In this document: positions 8,831 to 16,959 of the stretch, piece by piece | How the letters are laid out: the number at the start of each line of letters is the position of its first letter | Numbering within the stretch: position 1 is the first letter of the stretch | From: Salinicola halimionae | GTDB lineage: Bacteria > Pseudomonadota > Gammaproteobacteria > Pseudomonadales > Halomonadaceae | DNA length: 51,323 bases | Direction of reading: 5' to 3' | NCBI RefSeq assembly: GCF_003206065.1 | Contig: NZ_PZJQ01000002.1 | Location: 432,662-483,984, forward strand | Notes under the pieces: model-generated | The model's database searches: none | The model's input: the letters and a program-made list of their open reading frames with translations, nothing else | Told to the model about the DNA's origin: nothing | Made by a program: the position numbers and the translations under genes

Positions 8831-10111
8831 TCAGTTTGCCAGCCAGTACAGCGGCACGGTGATGATCTGCGGGAACGCCACGAACAGCAGCAACAGCACG
8901 ACATAGGCCATGACGAAGGGCAGCACGCCCGTGACTGCCTTCTCGAACTTGATCTGCCCCACGCTGGCGATCACATTGAGCACGTTGCCCACCGGTGGCG
9001 TGATCAGGCCGATGGCGCAATTGAGGACGAACATGATGCCGAAATAGACCGGGTCGATACCGGCGATCTGAACGATCGGCATCAGGATCGGGGTCAGTAC
9101 CAGAATGGTCGGCGTCAGATCCATCACCATGCCGACGACCAGCACGATAGCCATGATGGCGAGCATCAGCAGGCGCGGATTATCGGCCAGCGGTGCCAGC
9201 AGATCGGCCACCATCATCGGGAGCTGGGCAATGCTGATCAGCCACGAGGCCACGCTGGCCGCCGCGACCAGGAACATCACCACGGCGGTATTGCGGGCGG
9301 CCTGCACCAGCACCTCATAAAGCCCGGCGAGGTCGAGCTCTCGATAGATCAGTGTGGACACCAGCATGGCGTAGACGGCCGCCACGACGCCGGCTTCGGT
9401 GGGCGTGAAAATGCCGGTCTTGATACCGCCAATGATGATCACCGGCAGCAGCATGGCCCAGAAACTCTTGCGCAGCGCGCTCAGCCGCTCGGCACCAGTG
9501 GCCTTCGCGGCTACCACCAGCTCCTCCTTGCGAGTGATGAACAGCCACATCAACACCAGGGTCACACCCATGATCAGCCCCGGCACGATGCCTGCCAGGA
9601 ACAGCTTGCTGATCGAGATGCTGCCCGCGACCCCGATGATGATCAGCGGGATCGATGGCGGGATGATCGGTGCGATGATGCCCCCCGCCGCCATCAGCCC
9701 GGCCGATCGACCCTGGGGGTAACCGGCTTGACGCATCATCGGCAACAGCATGGAACCCAGCGCCGCGGTATCGGCGACGGCCGAGCCGGATAGACTGGCC
9801 ATGACGATGGCGGCGAAGATCGCCACGAAGCCGAGTCCGCCCTTGCGATGCCCCACCAGGCTCATCGCCAGCAGCACGATACGCTTCGACAGCCCGCCAC
9901 GCGACATGACTTCGCCGGCGACCAGGAAGAATGGAATCGCCAGTAGCGTGTAGCTATCGGCGCCGTTGACCAGGTTCTGGGCCAGAATCTGCGAATCGAA
10001 TAGCCCCAGATGCAGCATCAGCACCACGGCGCTGACCAGCAGGGCGAAGGCAATCGGGAGGCTGAGGCCAATCGAGGCCAGCAGCGACGCCAGGAACAGA
10101 CCAATCGTCAT
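8831..10111 (-). CDS. dctM: TRAP transporter large permease (DctM)
   Basis: A 426-residue, highly hydrophobic protein of the DctM family, the ion-coupled translocation subunit of a tripartite ATP-independent periplasmic transporter. It opens MTIGLFLASLLASIGLSLPI and carries PFFLVAGEVMSRGGLSKRIV and AALGSMLLPMMRQAGYP, which are typical of the family. The start overlaps the dctQ stop by four bases (ATGA), which indicates translational coupling. It works with DctQ and the periplasmic DctP encoded upstream. Confidence 0.94.
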   Translation of the reverse strand: MTIGLFLASLLASIGLSLPIAFALLVSAVVLMLHLGLFDSQILAQNLVNGADSYTLLAIPFFLVAGEVMSRGGLSKRIVLLAMSLVGHRKGGLGFVAIFAAIVMASLSGSAVADTAALGSMLLPMMRQAGYPQGRSAGLMAAGGIIAPIIPPSIPLIIIGVAGSISISKLFLAGIVPGLIMGVTLVLMWLFITRKEELVVAAKATGAERLSALRKSFWAMLLPVIIIGGIKTGIFTPTEAGVVAAVYAMLVSTLIYRELDLAGLYEVLVQAARNTAVVMFLVAAASVASWLISIAQLPMMVADLLAPLADNPRLLMLAIMAIVLVVGMVMDLTPTILVLTPILMPIVQIAGIDPVYFGIMFVLNCAIGLITPPVGNVLNVIASVGQIKFEKAVTGVLPFVMAYVVLLLLFVAFPQIITVPLYWLAN

Positions 10112-10656
10112 GAGATTTCCTCCCTGCTATTCGGCACCGACTGTAAACGCGTGGGTGTCAGCAACCGCAAGACCAGGATCAGCGCCATCAGGACGCCGGC
10201 AACCAGTGCGGCAAGATAGAAAACGCCGACGGGAATGCCACTGATCGGCGATAGATCGCTCCAGTTGAGCCGCGTCTGGGCGTAGCTGCCCTTGATCAAC
10301 ATCAGGCAGCAACCCAACATCGCCAGCGTCACCAGACGCTGCAGCACGCCCTGAATCTTTTGCGGCAGGCGGTCGGAGAAGGTCGTTACTCGGAGATGTT
10401 CATGGCGCATCAAGCCCACCACCGTGCCAAGGAAGATGACCCACACGAACAGAAACCGGGACAGCTCGACGCTGACCGAGATGCCGCTGTCGAAGCCATA
10501 GCGCAGTACGACATTGGTGAAAACCAGCGCAATCATCGCCACCAGTGCCAATACCATGAGCAGATTGAGCGTCAGCTCGGCAAGGCGCGATAGGCGGCAA
10601 AGCGTCGTCTGGAGCGATCCCTGTGACGGTTGAGCCATGGTATGCGGTCTGGACAT
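10108..10656 (-). CDS. dctQ: TRAP transporter small permease (DctQ)
   Basis: A 182-residue membrane protein with four hydrophobic segments, the DctQ layout, including SRFLFVWVIFLGTVVGLMRHEHL. It docks on DctM. The frame is open to 10722, but the ATG at 10656 is preceded by AGGAAGAACCTTC, a good ribosome binding site. The true start could also be the internal Met five codons further in. The stop overlaps dctM by four bases. It is separated from dctP by 85 nt containing a strong hairpin. Confidence 0.88.
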   Translation of the reverse strand: MSRPHTMAQPSQGSLQTTLCRLSRLAELTLNLLMVLALVAMIALVFTNVVLRYGFDSGISVSVELSRFLFVWVIFLGTVVGLMRHEHLRVTTFSDRLPQKIQGVLQRLVTLAMLGCCLMLIKGSYAQTRLNWSDLSPISGIPVGVFYLAALVAGVLMALILVLRLLTPTRLQSVPNSREEIS

Positions 10657-10711
10657 GAAGGTTCTTCCTGAGGACGGAAAAAACGGATTTCCGGGCGCGG
10701 TGTCCCGATGC

Positions 10712-10735
10712 GCCCCCGGCACGGCAACCGGGGGC
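10712..10735 (-). terminator. Intercistronic hairpin between dctP and dctQ
   Basis: GCCCCCGG and CCGGGGGC pair perfectly over 8 bp around an 8-nt loop, 6 nt beyond the dctP stop. No T-tract follows, so a partial terminator or RNA-stabilising stem is more likely than full termination. Such a stem would leave more dctP message than dctQM message. Confidence 0.55.
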
Positions 10736-10741
10736 TTCGGT

Positions 10742-11752
10742 CTACTCCGTTGCAGGCCGAGCGGCCTTGATGGCCTCGATCAGCTCGGGGCCGTATTTTT
10801 CTTCGAAAGTGGCCTGCACGGGGCCGGCGACAATGTCACGCATCGAAGCACGATCCGGCTCTTCGATGATCTGCATGCCCTGCTGCTTGAGAAATTCGAG
10901 ATCGCCGGCCAGGCCTTTGGCGGCTTCTTTACGCTCGAATTGAGCGGAATCGACGGCCGCCGTCACCAATAGCTGCTGCTGTTCTGGACTCAGGCTCTCG
11001 AACTTGGCCTTGTTCATGACCAGAGGCGCCGCGGTGTAGGCATGTGCCGTCAGCGACAGGTAGTCCTGAACTTCATAGAATTTAGCCGAACGGATCAGGC
11101 TGACCGGGTTTTCCTGACCATCTACTGTGCGCGTTTCCAGAGCCGTGAAAAGCTCGGTGAACGGCATCGGTGTGGGGTTGGCCCCCAACGCTTCGAAGGC
11201 CGCGATATGCGCGGGATTGGGCGTGGTTCGCAGCTTCAACCCCTTGATGTCGGCCGCGGTTTTTACCGGATGCCGGGAGTTTGTCAGGTTGCGAAAGCCG
11301 ATCTCCCAGAACGCCAGCCCCTTGAGATCGTGCTCCCCGAGCTTGGCGAGCAACGATTGACCGATCTCCCCGTCCAGTACGGCATAGGCCTGCGCGTAGT
11401 TGTCGAACAGAAACGGCAGATCGAGTACGTTGAGTTCGCCAACCAGCCCGGTGTAGTACGGGTTGCCGGTGAGCACGATATCGATCTGGCCGCCGCGTGC
11501 ACTGGCCACCAGCGCGGTGTCACTGCCCAACTGGCCGCTGGGGAAGACACGTATCTTCAGTTCACCGTCGCTGCGTTCTTCGACGAGCTTGGCAAAGTGT
11601 TCCGCGGCAAGGTTCTGGACGTCCGCCACCGGCTGGGTGTGGGCGAAATTCAGCGTGGTAGCGGCGTGAGCGTCGGCAATAGGTACGAGAAGCACCGCCG
11701 TGGCCAGCAGGGTAGCGAGAAGAGGGTGCGACGTTGAGCTCTGGGCAGTCAT
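10742..11752 (-). CDS. dctP: TRAP transporter periplasmic solute-binding protein (DctP)
   Basis: A 336-residue DctP-family binding protein that captures a carboxylate ligand in the periplasm. The N-terminus is a signal peptide (LLATLLATAVLLVPIADAHA, cleavage after about residue 30), followed by TTLNFAHTQPVADVQN. The family segment LKLRTTPNPAHIAAFEALGA contains the arginine that usually binds the ligand carboxylate. The ATG at 11752 follows CGGAGATCGCCGC; another ATG lies 24 nt upstream but would bury this site. It is first in the dctP-dctQ-dctM-amidohydrolase operon. The ligand is unknown; a sugar acid would suit the downstream lactonase-like enzyme. Confidence 0.92.
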   Translation of the reverse strand: MTAQSSTSHPLLATLLATAVLLVPIADAHAATTLNFAHTQPVADVQNLAAEHFAKLVEERSDGELKIRVFPSGQLGSDTALVASARGGQIDIVLTGNPYYTGLVGELNVLDLPFLFDNYAQAYAVLDGEIGQSLLAKLGEHDLKGLAFWEIGFRNLTNSRHPVKTAADIKGLKLRTTPNPAHIAAFEALGANPTPMPFTELFTALETRTVDGQENPVSLIRSAKFYEVQDYLSLTAHAYTAAPLVMNKAKFESLSPEQQQLLVTAAVDSAQFERKEAAKGLAGDLEFLKQQGMQIIEEPDRASMRDIVAGPVQATFEEKYGPELIEAIKAARPATE

Positions 11753-11996
11753 GCGGCGATCTCCGAGTGAAGGCATCCATCTGTCTGGGGCTAATCAACG
11801 CCCCCGGGCACTGGAGTGAAGCAGGTGCGTTGAAGCCCAGTACCCTGAAGAAGAGATCGGCTTCGGACCGCGAAGCGCTTCCATGCCGCGACCGAGCGCG
11901 GGACAACGGCCGCCGAGTCGAGTGACAGAGACGCCAAAGGCCGTTTTCCGTCAATCAGTCGATACTCTTCAAGAAGGAGATTGCGCCTAATGACTC

Positions 11997-12008
11997 AATG
12001 TATACATT
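11997..12008. promoter_or_regulatory. Perfect 12-bp palindrome AATGTATACATT (candidate GntR operator)
   Basis: AATGTATACATT is its own reverse complement and lies 245 bp upstream of dctP. Its GTATAC core is shared with sites in the purine and hydroxyproline region, which fits an FCD-type GntR operator. No GntR gene is adjacent, so any regulator would act from elsewhere. Confidence 0.45.
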
Positions 12009-12129
12009 ATACGTTGGTCGGCTCGCCGCCATTTCCGGCCTAGCCATTAGTCCTGCCCGTGACTCGAAGATCATGCGCCGGGTTGCCCAGGGCTTGCCGC
12101 CGAGGGGGCGACGTCTGAAACCGTCTGGG

Positions 12130-12156
12130 CGCATCCGGCGCATCCGGCGCATCCGG
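12130..12156. repeat. 9-bp tandem repeat, 3 copies (CGCATCCGG)
   Basis: Three perfect consecutive copies of CGCATCCGG lie about 100 bp upstream of the gshB start. They may be a simple expansion or a multi-site binding array. Confidence 0.9.
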
Positions 12157-12255
12157 CGCGTCTCCGCTGGCCCGGTTTCGCTAGACCCCTACAGGTGAGA
12201 GGTGAGCTGCGTCATACTGCGGCTCATTAACCCCTCTTTCTGGAAAACCCGATCA

Positions 12256-13236
12256 ATGAGCCAAGGCACGTCTAAGACCGGCACGGTAAAGCTGGGCGTG
12301 GTGATGGATCCCATCGCCGATATTACCTACAAGAAGGACACCTCCCTGACGTTGCTGTGGGCAGCGGAAGCCCTGGGCTGGTCGCTCTACTACCTCGAGC
12401 AGGAAGACCTCTATCTGTACGAGGGACGCGCGATGGGTAGCGTGCGCGCGCTCAAGGTGCATCGTGACCCGCAGCACTGGTACGACCTGGGCGAGCGCGA
12501 GGCGATGCCGTTGGGCGAGCTCGATGTGATCCTGATGCGCAAGGACCCGCCGGTCGATAGCCACTTCCTCAATGCCGTACACCTGCTGGCGTTTGCCGAG
12601 CGCGAGGGCACGCTGGTGGTCAATCCGACCCGGGCGCTGTTCGAGTGCAACGAGAAGCTGTTTGCGCAGCAGTTCGCCCACTGTATTCCGCCCACGGTGG
12701 TGTCGTGTCGCGACGCGGTGCTGCGCGCGTTCCAGGCCGAGCATGGCGATACGATCTTCAAGCCGCTGGATGGCATGGGCGGGACCGGCATCTTTCATAT
12801 CGGCCCCGAGGGTCGCAATCTCGGCGCGGTGATCGAGCAGCTCACCGAACGTGGCCAGCGCCAGATCATGGCTCAGCGCTATCTGCCGGAGATCAAGGAT
12901 GGCGACACGCGCATCTTGCTGGTCGACGGCGAACCCGTGCCTTACGGGCTGGCGCGCATTCCCAGCGCCGGCGAGACGCGCGGCAACCTGGCCGCCGGTG
13001 GGCGTGGCGTTTCCCGCGAGCTGACCGATCGCGACTACTGGCTGGTCGAGCAGGTGCAGCCGATGATCCGCGAGAAAGGGCTCTTGTTCGTCGGCCTCGA
13101 CGTGATCGGCGATTACATCACCGAGATCAACGTCACCAGCCCCACCTGCGTGCGCGAGATCGACGATCAACGCGGCACGGACATTGCCGGTCAGTTGATG
13201 GCGGCGATCGCCAAACGGTTGAAGTCGCAGGGCTGA
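12256..13236 (+). CDS. gshB: Glutathione synthetase
   Basis: A 326-residue ATP-grasp enzyme joining gamma-glutamylcysteine and glycine, the last step of glutathione synthesis. It starts with the prokaryotic GshB domain (KLGVVMDPIADITYKKDTSL), has KPLDGMGGTGIF in the ATP-grasp loop near residue 170, and EINVTSPTCVREID near the C-terminus. The frame extends upstream, but the ATG at 12256 gives the standard length. It is followed by yqgE and ruvX, the conserved gammaproteobacterial order. Its stop codon lies at the end of the first unit of a 14-bp tandem repeat. Confidence 0.95.
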   Translation: MSQGTSKTGTVKLGVVMDPIADITYKKDTSLTLLWAAEALGWSLYYLEQEDLYLYEGRAMGSVRALKVHRDPQHWYDLGEREAMPLGELDVILMRKDPPVDSHFLNAVHLLAFAEREGTLVVNPTRALFECNEKLFAQQFAHCIPPTVVSCRDAVLRAFQAEHGDTIFKPLDGMGGTGIFHIGPEGRNLGAVIEQLTERGQRQIMAQRYLPEIKDGDTRILLVDGEPVPYGLARIPSAGETRGNLAAGGRGVSRELTDRDYWLVEQVQPMIREKGLLFVGLDVIGDYITEINVTSPTCVREIDDQRGTDIAGQLMAAIAKRLKSQG

Positions 13237-13262
13237 AGTCACAGGGCTGAAGTTATAGCGCT
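13221..13262. repeat. 14-bp tandem repeat across the gshB stop codon
   Basis: Three copies of GAAGTCRCAGGGCT (the third diverged to GAAGTTATAGCGCT) begin inside the last codons of gshB. The first copy supplies the KSQ codons and most of the terminal Gly and stop; the others are untranslated. Confidence 0.88.
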
Positions 13263-13380
13263 GGGCCAATTGCGCTGATCAAAGGTCACTTGGCAGAAGT
13301 GATACAATGAGCCTATTTCCTCTACGGCTGGCGGTTCACGTTCGATGGCGGGACCGCAGCGCGATGTCCGATGGAGTCTT

Positions 13381-13965
13381 ATGCCAACGATCAGGCCAAC
13401 GCCCCCGATGCAGAGCCTCAAGCACTACTTCCTGATGGCGATGCCGCATATGGAAGATCCCAACTTCGCGGGAACGCTGACGTATCTCTGCGATCACGAT
13501 GACGACGGCACCCTGGGTGTCGTCGTCAATCGCCCCTCCGATCTGACTCTGGACGGGCTGTTCGAGCAGCTCGATATCGAGTCCGAATCCGGCCCTCACA
13601 ACGACGTGCTGGTCTACAACGGCGGACCGACCTATCGCGACCGTGGATTCATCCTGCATCGCGGTAATGCCGAAGAGTGGGACTCCAGCATCCAGGTCAC
13701 CGAGGGCATTGCGCTGACCACCTCGGTGGACATACTGCAGGCGATCGCCCAGCGACGCGGCCCCGAACAGTACCTGGTGACGTTGGGGTGCGCGGGCTGG
13801 AAGACCGGGCAGCTCGAGGATGAGCTCAAGCAGAACACCTGGCTGATTTCCGAAGGCGACGCCGGCATCCTGTTCGACCGTCCGCCGGAGCAACGCCTGA
13901 GCGCGGCCGCGGGCATTCTCGGGGTCGATCTCAACCTGATGACCCGCGACGCCGGTCACGCCTGA
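13381..13965 (+). CDS. yqgE: YqgE/AlgH family protein
   Basis: A 194-residue member of the YqgE/AlgH family (DUF179), with LKHYFLMAMPHMEDPNFAGT, GVVVNRPSDLTLDGLF and YNGGPTYRDRGFILH. The molecular role is not settled, although AlgH influences alginate production in Pseudomonas. The ATG at 13381 is chosen because GATGGAGTCTT precedes it; the frame is open 36 nt further up. Its TGA overlaps the ruvX ATG by one base, so the two are translationally coupled, as in most gammaproteobacteria. Confidence 0.94.
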   Translation: MPTIRPTPPMQSLKHYFLMAMPHMEDPNFAGTLTYLCDHDDDGTLGVVVNRPSDLTLDGLFEQLDIESESGPHNDVLVYNGGPTYRDRGFILHRGNAEEWDSSIQVTEGIALTTSVDILQAIAQRRGPEQYLVTLGCAGWKTGQLEDELKQNTWLISEGDAGILFDRPPEQRLSAAAGILGVDLNLMTRDAGHA

Positions 13966-14402
13966 TGCCGTCGGCAGCGGGCGATAGAATCGGCCAGCGC
14001 CTGGTGATGGCGTTCGACTACGGCACGCGTCGCATCGGTGTCTCGGTCGGCAATGAGATGCTGCGCTCGGCCAGCGGTCTGGAGCCGCTGACCGCCCGCG
14101 ACGGCATCCCCGACTGGGTCAAAGTCGAGAATCTGCTGAAGGAGTGGCAGCCGGATCTGCTGGTGGTCGGGCTACCGATCCACGACGACGGTAGCGAGTC
14201 CGACATGAGCGTGCGGGCGCGCAAGTTCGGCAATCGCCTGCACGGTCGTTTCGGCAAGCCCGTCGAGATGTTCGACGAGCGCGGGACCACCCGCGCCGCC
14301 AAACTGATCGCCCGGGAGCAGGGCCACAAGGGTAACTACCGTGACCACGGCGTCGACGGTATTGCTGCCCAGCTGATTCTCGAGAACTGGTTCAACCAGT
14401 AG
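13965..14402 (+). CDS. ruvX: Holliday junction resolvase-like protein RuvX (YqgF)
   Basis: A 145-residue RNase H-fold protein of the YqgF family, implicated in processing of the 16S rRNA 5' end and possibly in Holliday junction resolution. Acidic catalytic positions are visible: Asp18 in AFDYGTRRIGVSVG, the glutamate in FDERGTTRAA, and the aspartate in HGVDGIAAQLIL. The start overlaps the yqgE stop (TGATG). An internal ATG at residue 15 would remove the short N-terminal extension but would lose the coupling. Confidence 0.93.
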   Translation: MPSAAGDRIGQRLVMAFDYGTRRIGVSVGNEMLRSASGLEPLTARDGIPDWVKVENLLKEWQPDLLVVGLPIHDDGSESDMSVRARKFGNRLHGRFGKPVEMFDERGTTRAAKLIAREQGHKGNYRDHGVDGIAAQLILENWFNQ

Positions 14403-14497
14403 CCGGACAAACGGGGCGTGACTCCGCTCCCTGCCCCACGACTGCCTCTCCCCGAAGATGGTCTTTTCCAGACGTTGATCCCTCCTACAAGATGACC

Positions 14498-15817
14498 TCA
14501 GGCGTCGATATGCAGTTCCGGCGTTGGGCGGCGGAAGCCACGGGTCAGCCACAGCAGCCAGCCCAATCCCACCAATAGCCATAGCGAGCCGAGCGTGATC
14601 GCTCTGTCGTCGAGGCTGAACAGCAGCCACACGATCGCGCCGAGGCCGATCGCCGGGCAGATCAGGAAGCGCAGGGTATCGCCCGGACCACGGCGCCCGC
14701 CCTTGAGATAGTAATGAAAGATCACCGACAGGTTGACCAGAGCAAAGGCCAGGAACGCGCCGAAGTTGATGAACGAGGCCGCTGAGAGTACATCCATCGT
14801 CAGCGCCAGCAGCGCTACCACGGCGCTCAGGATCAGCCCGCCCAGCGGTGTTCCATGACGACCCAGGCGACCCAGCCAGCGGCGCGGCAACACGTCGTCG
14901 CGGCCCATGGCGTAGATCAGTCGGGCGCCGCTGGCCTGGGCGGCGATGCCGGAGGCGAACTGGCCGACGACCAGACCGATCAGGAAGATCGACACGAACA
15001 CATCGCCACCGATGTTTCGCGCGATCGTATAGGCGGCGGCGTCCGGGTTGGCGAAGTCGAAGCCTGGTGCCGCGAGCTGCACACAGTAGGAAACGACGAC
15101 GAAGATCAGCCCGCCCAGCAGCGTGATCAGCAGGATCGCCCGGGGCAGGGTGCGCTGCGGGTCCCGGGTCTCCTCGGTCAGCGTGGTCACTGCATCGAAA
15201 CCGAGAAACGAGTAGCAGGCCACGGCGGCACCGGCCATGAGAAACGGCATCGAGCTGTTGTCTGCGCCCAGGAACGGCGCCAGGGTGAACAGGGGCTGAT
15301 TCGGGTCGCCCAGAATGTAGTGCACGCTGAGGCCGACGAAGGCGACCAGCACCAGCAGTTGGATCAGCATCATGGCGCTGTTGATGAGACTTGCGAGCTT
15401 CAGGCCGAGCACGTTGATCACCGTGGTCACGCCGATGAACGCGAGTAGCCACAGCGCCGTCGGGACGGCCGGAAAGGCGGAATTCAGATAGGCCGCCCCG
15501 ATTAGCCAGATCACCATCGGCAGGAACAGGTAATCGAGCAGAATCGCCCAGCCGGCCAGAAAGCCCAGCCGATCATCGATGGCATGACGAACGTAGGCAT
15601 AGGCCGAACCGGCCACCGGGTAGGCGGCGGCCATGCGGCCATAACTATGGGCGGTGAACAGCATGGCGATCAGCGCGGCGAGATAGGCGCCCGCCACTGC
15701 GCCCTGGGTGACCACCGCCAGCACGCCGAAAGTGCCCAGCACGATGATCGGGGTCATGTAGGCCAGGCCGAATAGCACGACCTGGGACAGGGTGAGGGTC
15801 TTCTTCATTTCCGACAT
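14498..15817 (-). CDS. APC superfamily amino acid/polyamine permease
   Basis: A 439-residue inner-membrane permease with about 12 hydrophobic segments. It shows the APC N-terminal pattern (LSQVVLFGLAYMTPIIVLGTFGV) and EETRDPQRTLPRAILLITLLGG in the middle, most like PuuP-type putrescine and amino acid importers. The ATG at 15817 follows AACAGGAAACGACA. A nitrilase-family amidase gene lies 145 bp upstream on the same strand, and a LuxR-type regulator is divergent to that, so the permease probably brings in an amide, amine or amino acid processed by the amidase. Confidence 0.88.
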   Translation of the reverse strand: MSEMKKTLTLSQVVLFGLAYMTPIIVLGTFGVLAVVTQGAVAGAYLAALIAMLFTAHSYGRMAAAYPVAGSAYAYVRHAIDDRLGFLAGWAILLDYLFLPMVIWLIGAAYLNSAFPAVPTALWLLAFIGVTTVINVLGLKLASLINSAMMLIQLLVLVAFVGLSVHYILGDPNQPLFTLAPFLGADNSSMPFLMAGAAVACYSFLGFDAVTTLTEETRDPQRTLPRAILLITLLGGLIFVVVSYCVQLAAPGFDFANPDAAAYTIARNIGGDVFVSIFLIGLVVGQFASGIAAQASGARLIYAMGRDDVLPRRWLGRLGRHGTPLGGLILSAVVALLALTMDVLSAASFINFGAFLAFALVNLSVIFHYYLKGGRRGPGDTLRFLICPAIGLGAIVWLLFSLDDRAITLGSLWLLVGLGWLLWLTRGFRRPTPELHIDA

Positions 15818-15962
15818 TGTCGTTTCCTGTTGTGGTTGTTTTACGAATTCTGGTTATTGCGATTAGGGATGGCTATTGCGACTCAGTGTGGTTGTTACGG
15901 CTAGCCGGGATCGTTGCGACGGGTTGTCGCCGTTGGATGAAATAATCGAGTTCGAACGGCGT

Positions 15963-16775
15963 TCAGCCGAAATACCAGCTGTGCCGTGGGCCTTGGGTTT
16001 CGAGGTGGCCCTGGAGATTCAGACGCCGATCCTCGAGGTAGTGATAATCCCGCTTGATGCGGGTCAATCGATCGGCCTCCAGAGACAGCGACTGGACCGT
16101 CTCTTCGCGACCGGCCCGGAACAGCGGCTCGCCATCGGGGCCGATCAACGCGCTCTCGCCGGCGAAGACGAGACCTGCGCCCTCGCCAACGCGATTGCTC
16201 ATGGCCAGGAAGCACTGGTTTTCCTGGGCTCTGGCCTCGGCAGCGCGGGCATGGACGGGACCGTAGGGGTCCATGTTGCCGTTGGTCACCACCAGCAGGT
16301 CGGCCCCCATGGCAGCCAGCGCGCGAGCGGGTTCCGGGAATTCCAGGTCGTAACAGATCAGCAGACCGATACATCGGCCGCGCCATTCGAGACAATGGAG
16401 TGCATCGCCGGGTCTAACCAGCGCGCGTTCGTCCGGCCACAGATGGGTCTTGCGATAGCGCAGGGCGATGCCGTCTTCGGGTGTGATCAGCACGGTGGTG
16501 TTGAATACCGTCTCGCCATCCCGCTCCAGCAGGCCGATGGCGATCGCCAGATCGCGCTCGCGACTGGCTTCGATCAGGGCCTCGAGTTCCGGCCCGTCGA
16601 GGGTCAGGGCGCGGTCGAACACGTGCCCGGATTCGGCAAAGCCGCTCAGATGCGTTTCGGGGAAGACGACCAGCTCGGTACCGCCATCGACGGCATGAAC
16701 GATGTCGAGCGCTCGAGCGAGGTTGTGCGCGATATCGCCTTCGCGGCTGGCGAGTTGTGCCAGGACAAGCTGCAT
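15963..16775 (-). CDS. Carbon-nitrogen hydrolase (nitrilase superfamily)
   Basis: A 270-residue nitrilase-fold enzyme with the full catalytic set: Glu40 in FPETHLSGF, Lys109 in YRKTHLW and Cys141 in LLICYDLEFPE. Such enzymes cleave linear amides, N-carbamoyl amines or nitriles in the cytosol. The start at 16775 is set by CGGAGTGTTCC; the frame is open far upstream but that part looks non-coding. It sits with an APC permease (same strand) and a LuxR regulator (divergent). N-carbamoylputrescine amidase and omega-amidase are possible identities, but the residues do not decide between them. Confidence 0.88.
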   Translation of the reverse strand: MQLVLAQLASREGDIAHNLARALDIVHAVDGGTELVVFPETHLSGFAESGHVFDRALTLDGPELEALIEASRERDLAIAIGLLERDGETVFNTTVLITPEDGIALRYRKTHLWPDERALVRPGDALHCLEWRGRCIGLLICYDLEFPEPARALAAMGADLLVVTNGNMDPYGPVHARAAEARAQENQCFLAMSNRVGEGAGLVFAGESALIGPDGEPLFRAGREETVQSLSLEADRLTRIKRDYHYLEDRRLNLQGHLETQGPRHSWYFG

Positions 16776-16850
16776 GGAACACTCCGAAAAGTTGTGATTG
16801 GAACGGGAGTCGGCCACCTCCAGTATCCCCAATCCCGCGCCATTGCCTAT

Positions 16851-16876
16851 CCCGCAAGCGGGGTAACCCGATCGGG
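16851..16876. promoter_or_regulatory. Two adjacent GC-rich palindromes in the nitrilase/luxR promoter region
   Basis: CCCGC-AA-GCGGG (16851-16862) and CCCGATCGGG (16867-16876) lie in the 184-bp divergent region, with centres about 15 bp apart. They are candidate sites for the LuxR-type regulator. Confidence 0.35.
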
Positions 16877-16959
16877 GGGCGTGGCCTGACGTCAAGTCGT
16901 GTCGCCAAGGCGTTTCTGTGAAGTGTCTTGAGATGTCGTAAAAGAGAGAGGAAGAGACG

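Larger units (their letters stand above)
11753..12255. other. Divergent intergenic region between TRAP operon and gshB
   Basis: About 500 bp with no convincing gene; short frames present lack ribosome sites and family features. It holds a 12-bp palindrome at 11997-12008, a 9-bp tandem repeat at 12130-12156, and must hold both promoters. Confidence 0.7.

Noticed and set aside
14172-15452. Long minus-strand open frame of 426 codons across ruvX and the APC permease
   Set aside because: It is Arg/Pro/Gly-rich, shadows ruvX and the APC permease in another frame, lacks a ribosome site and matches no family.
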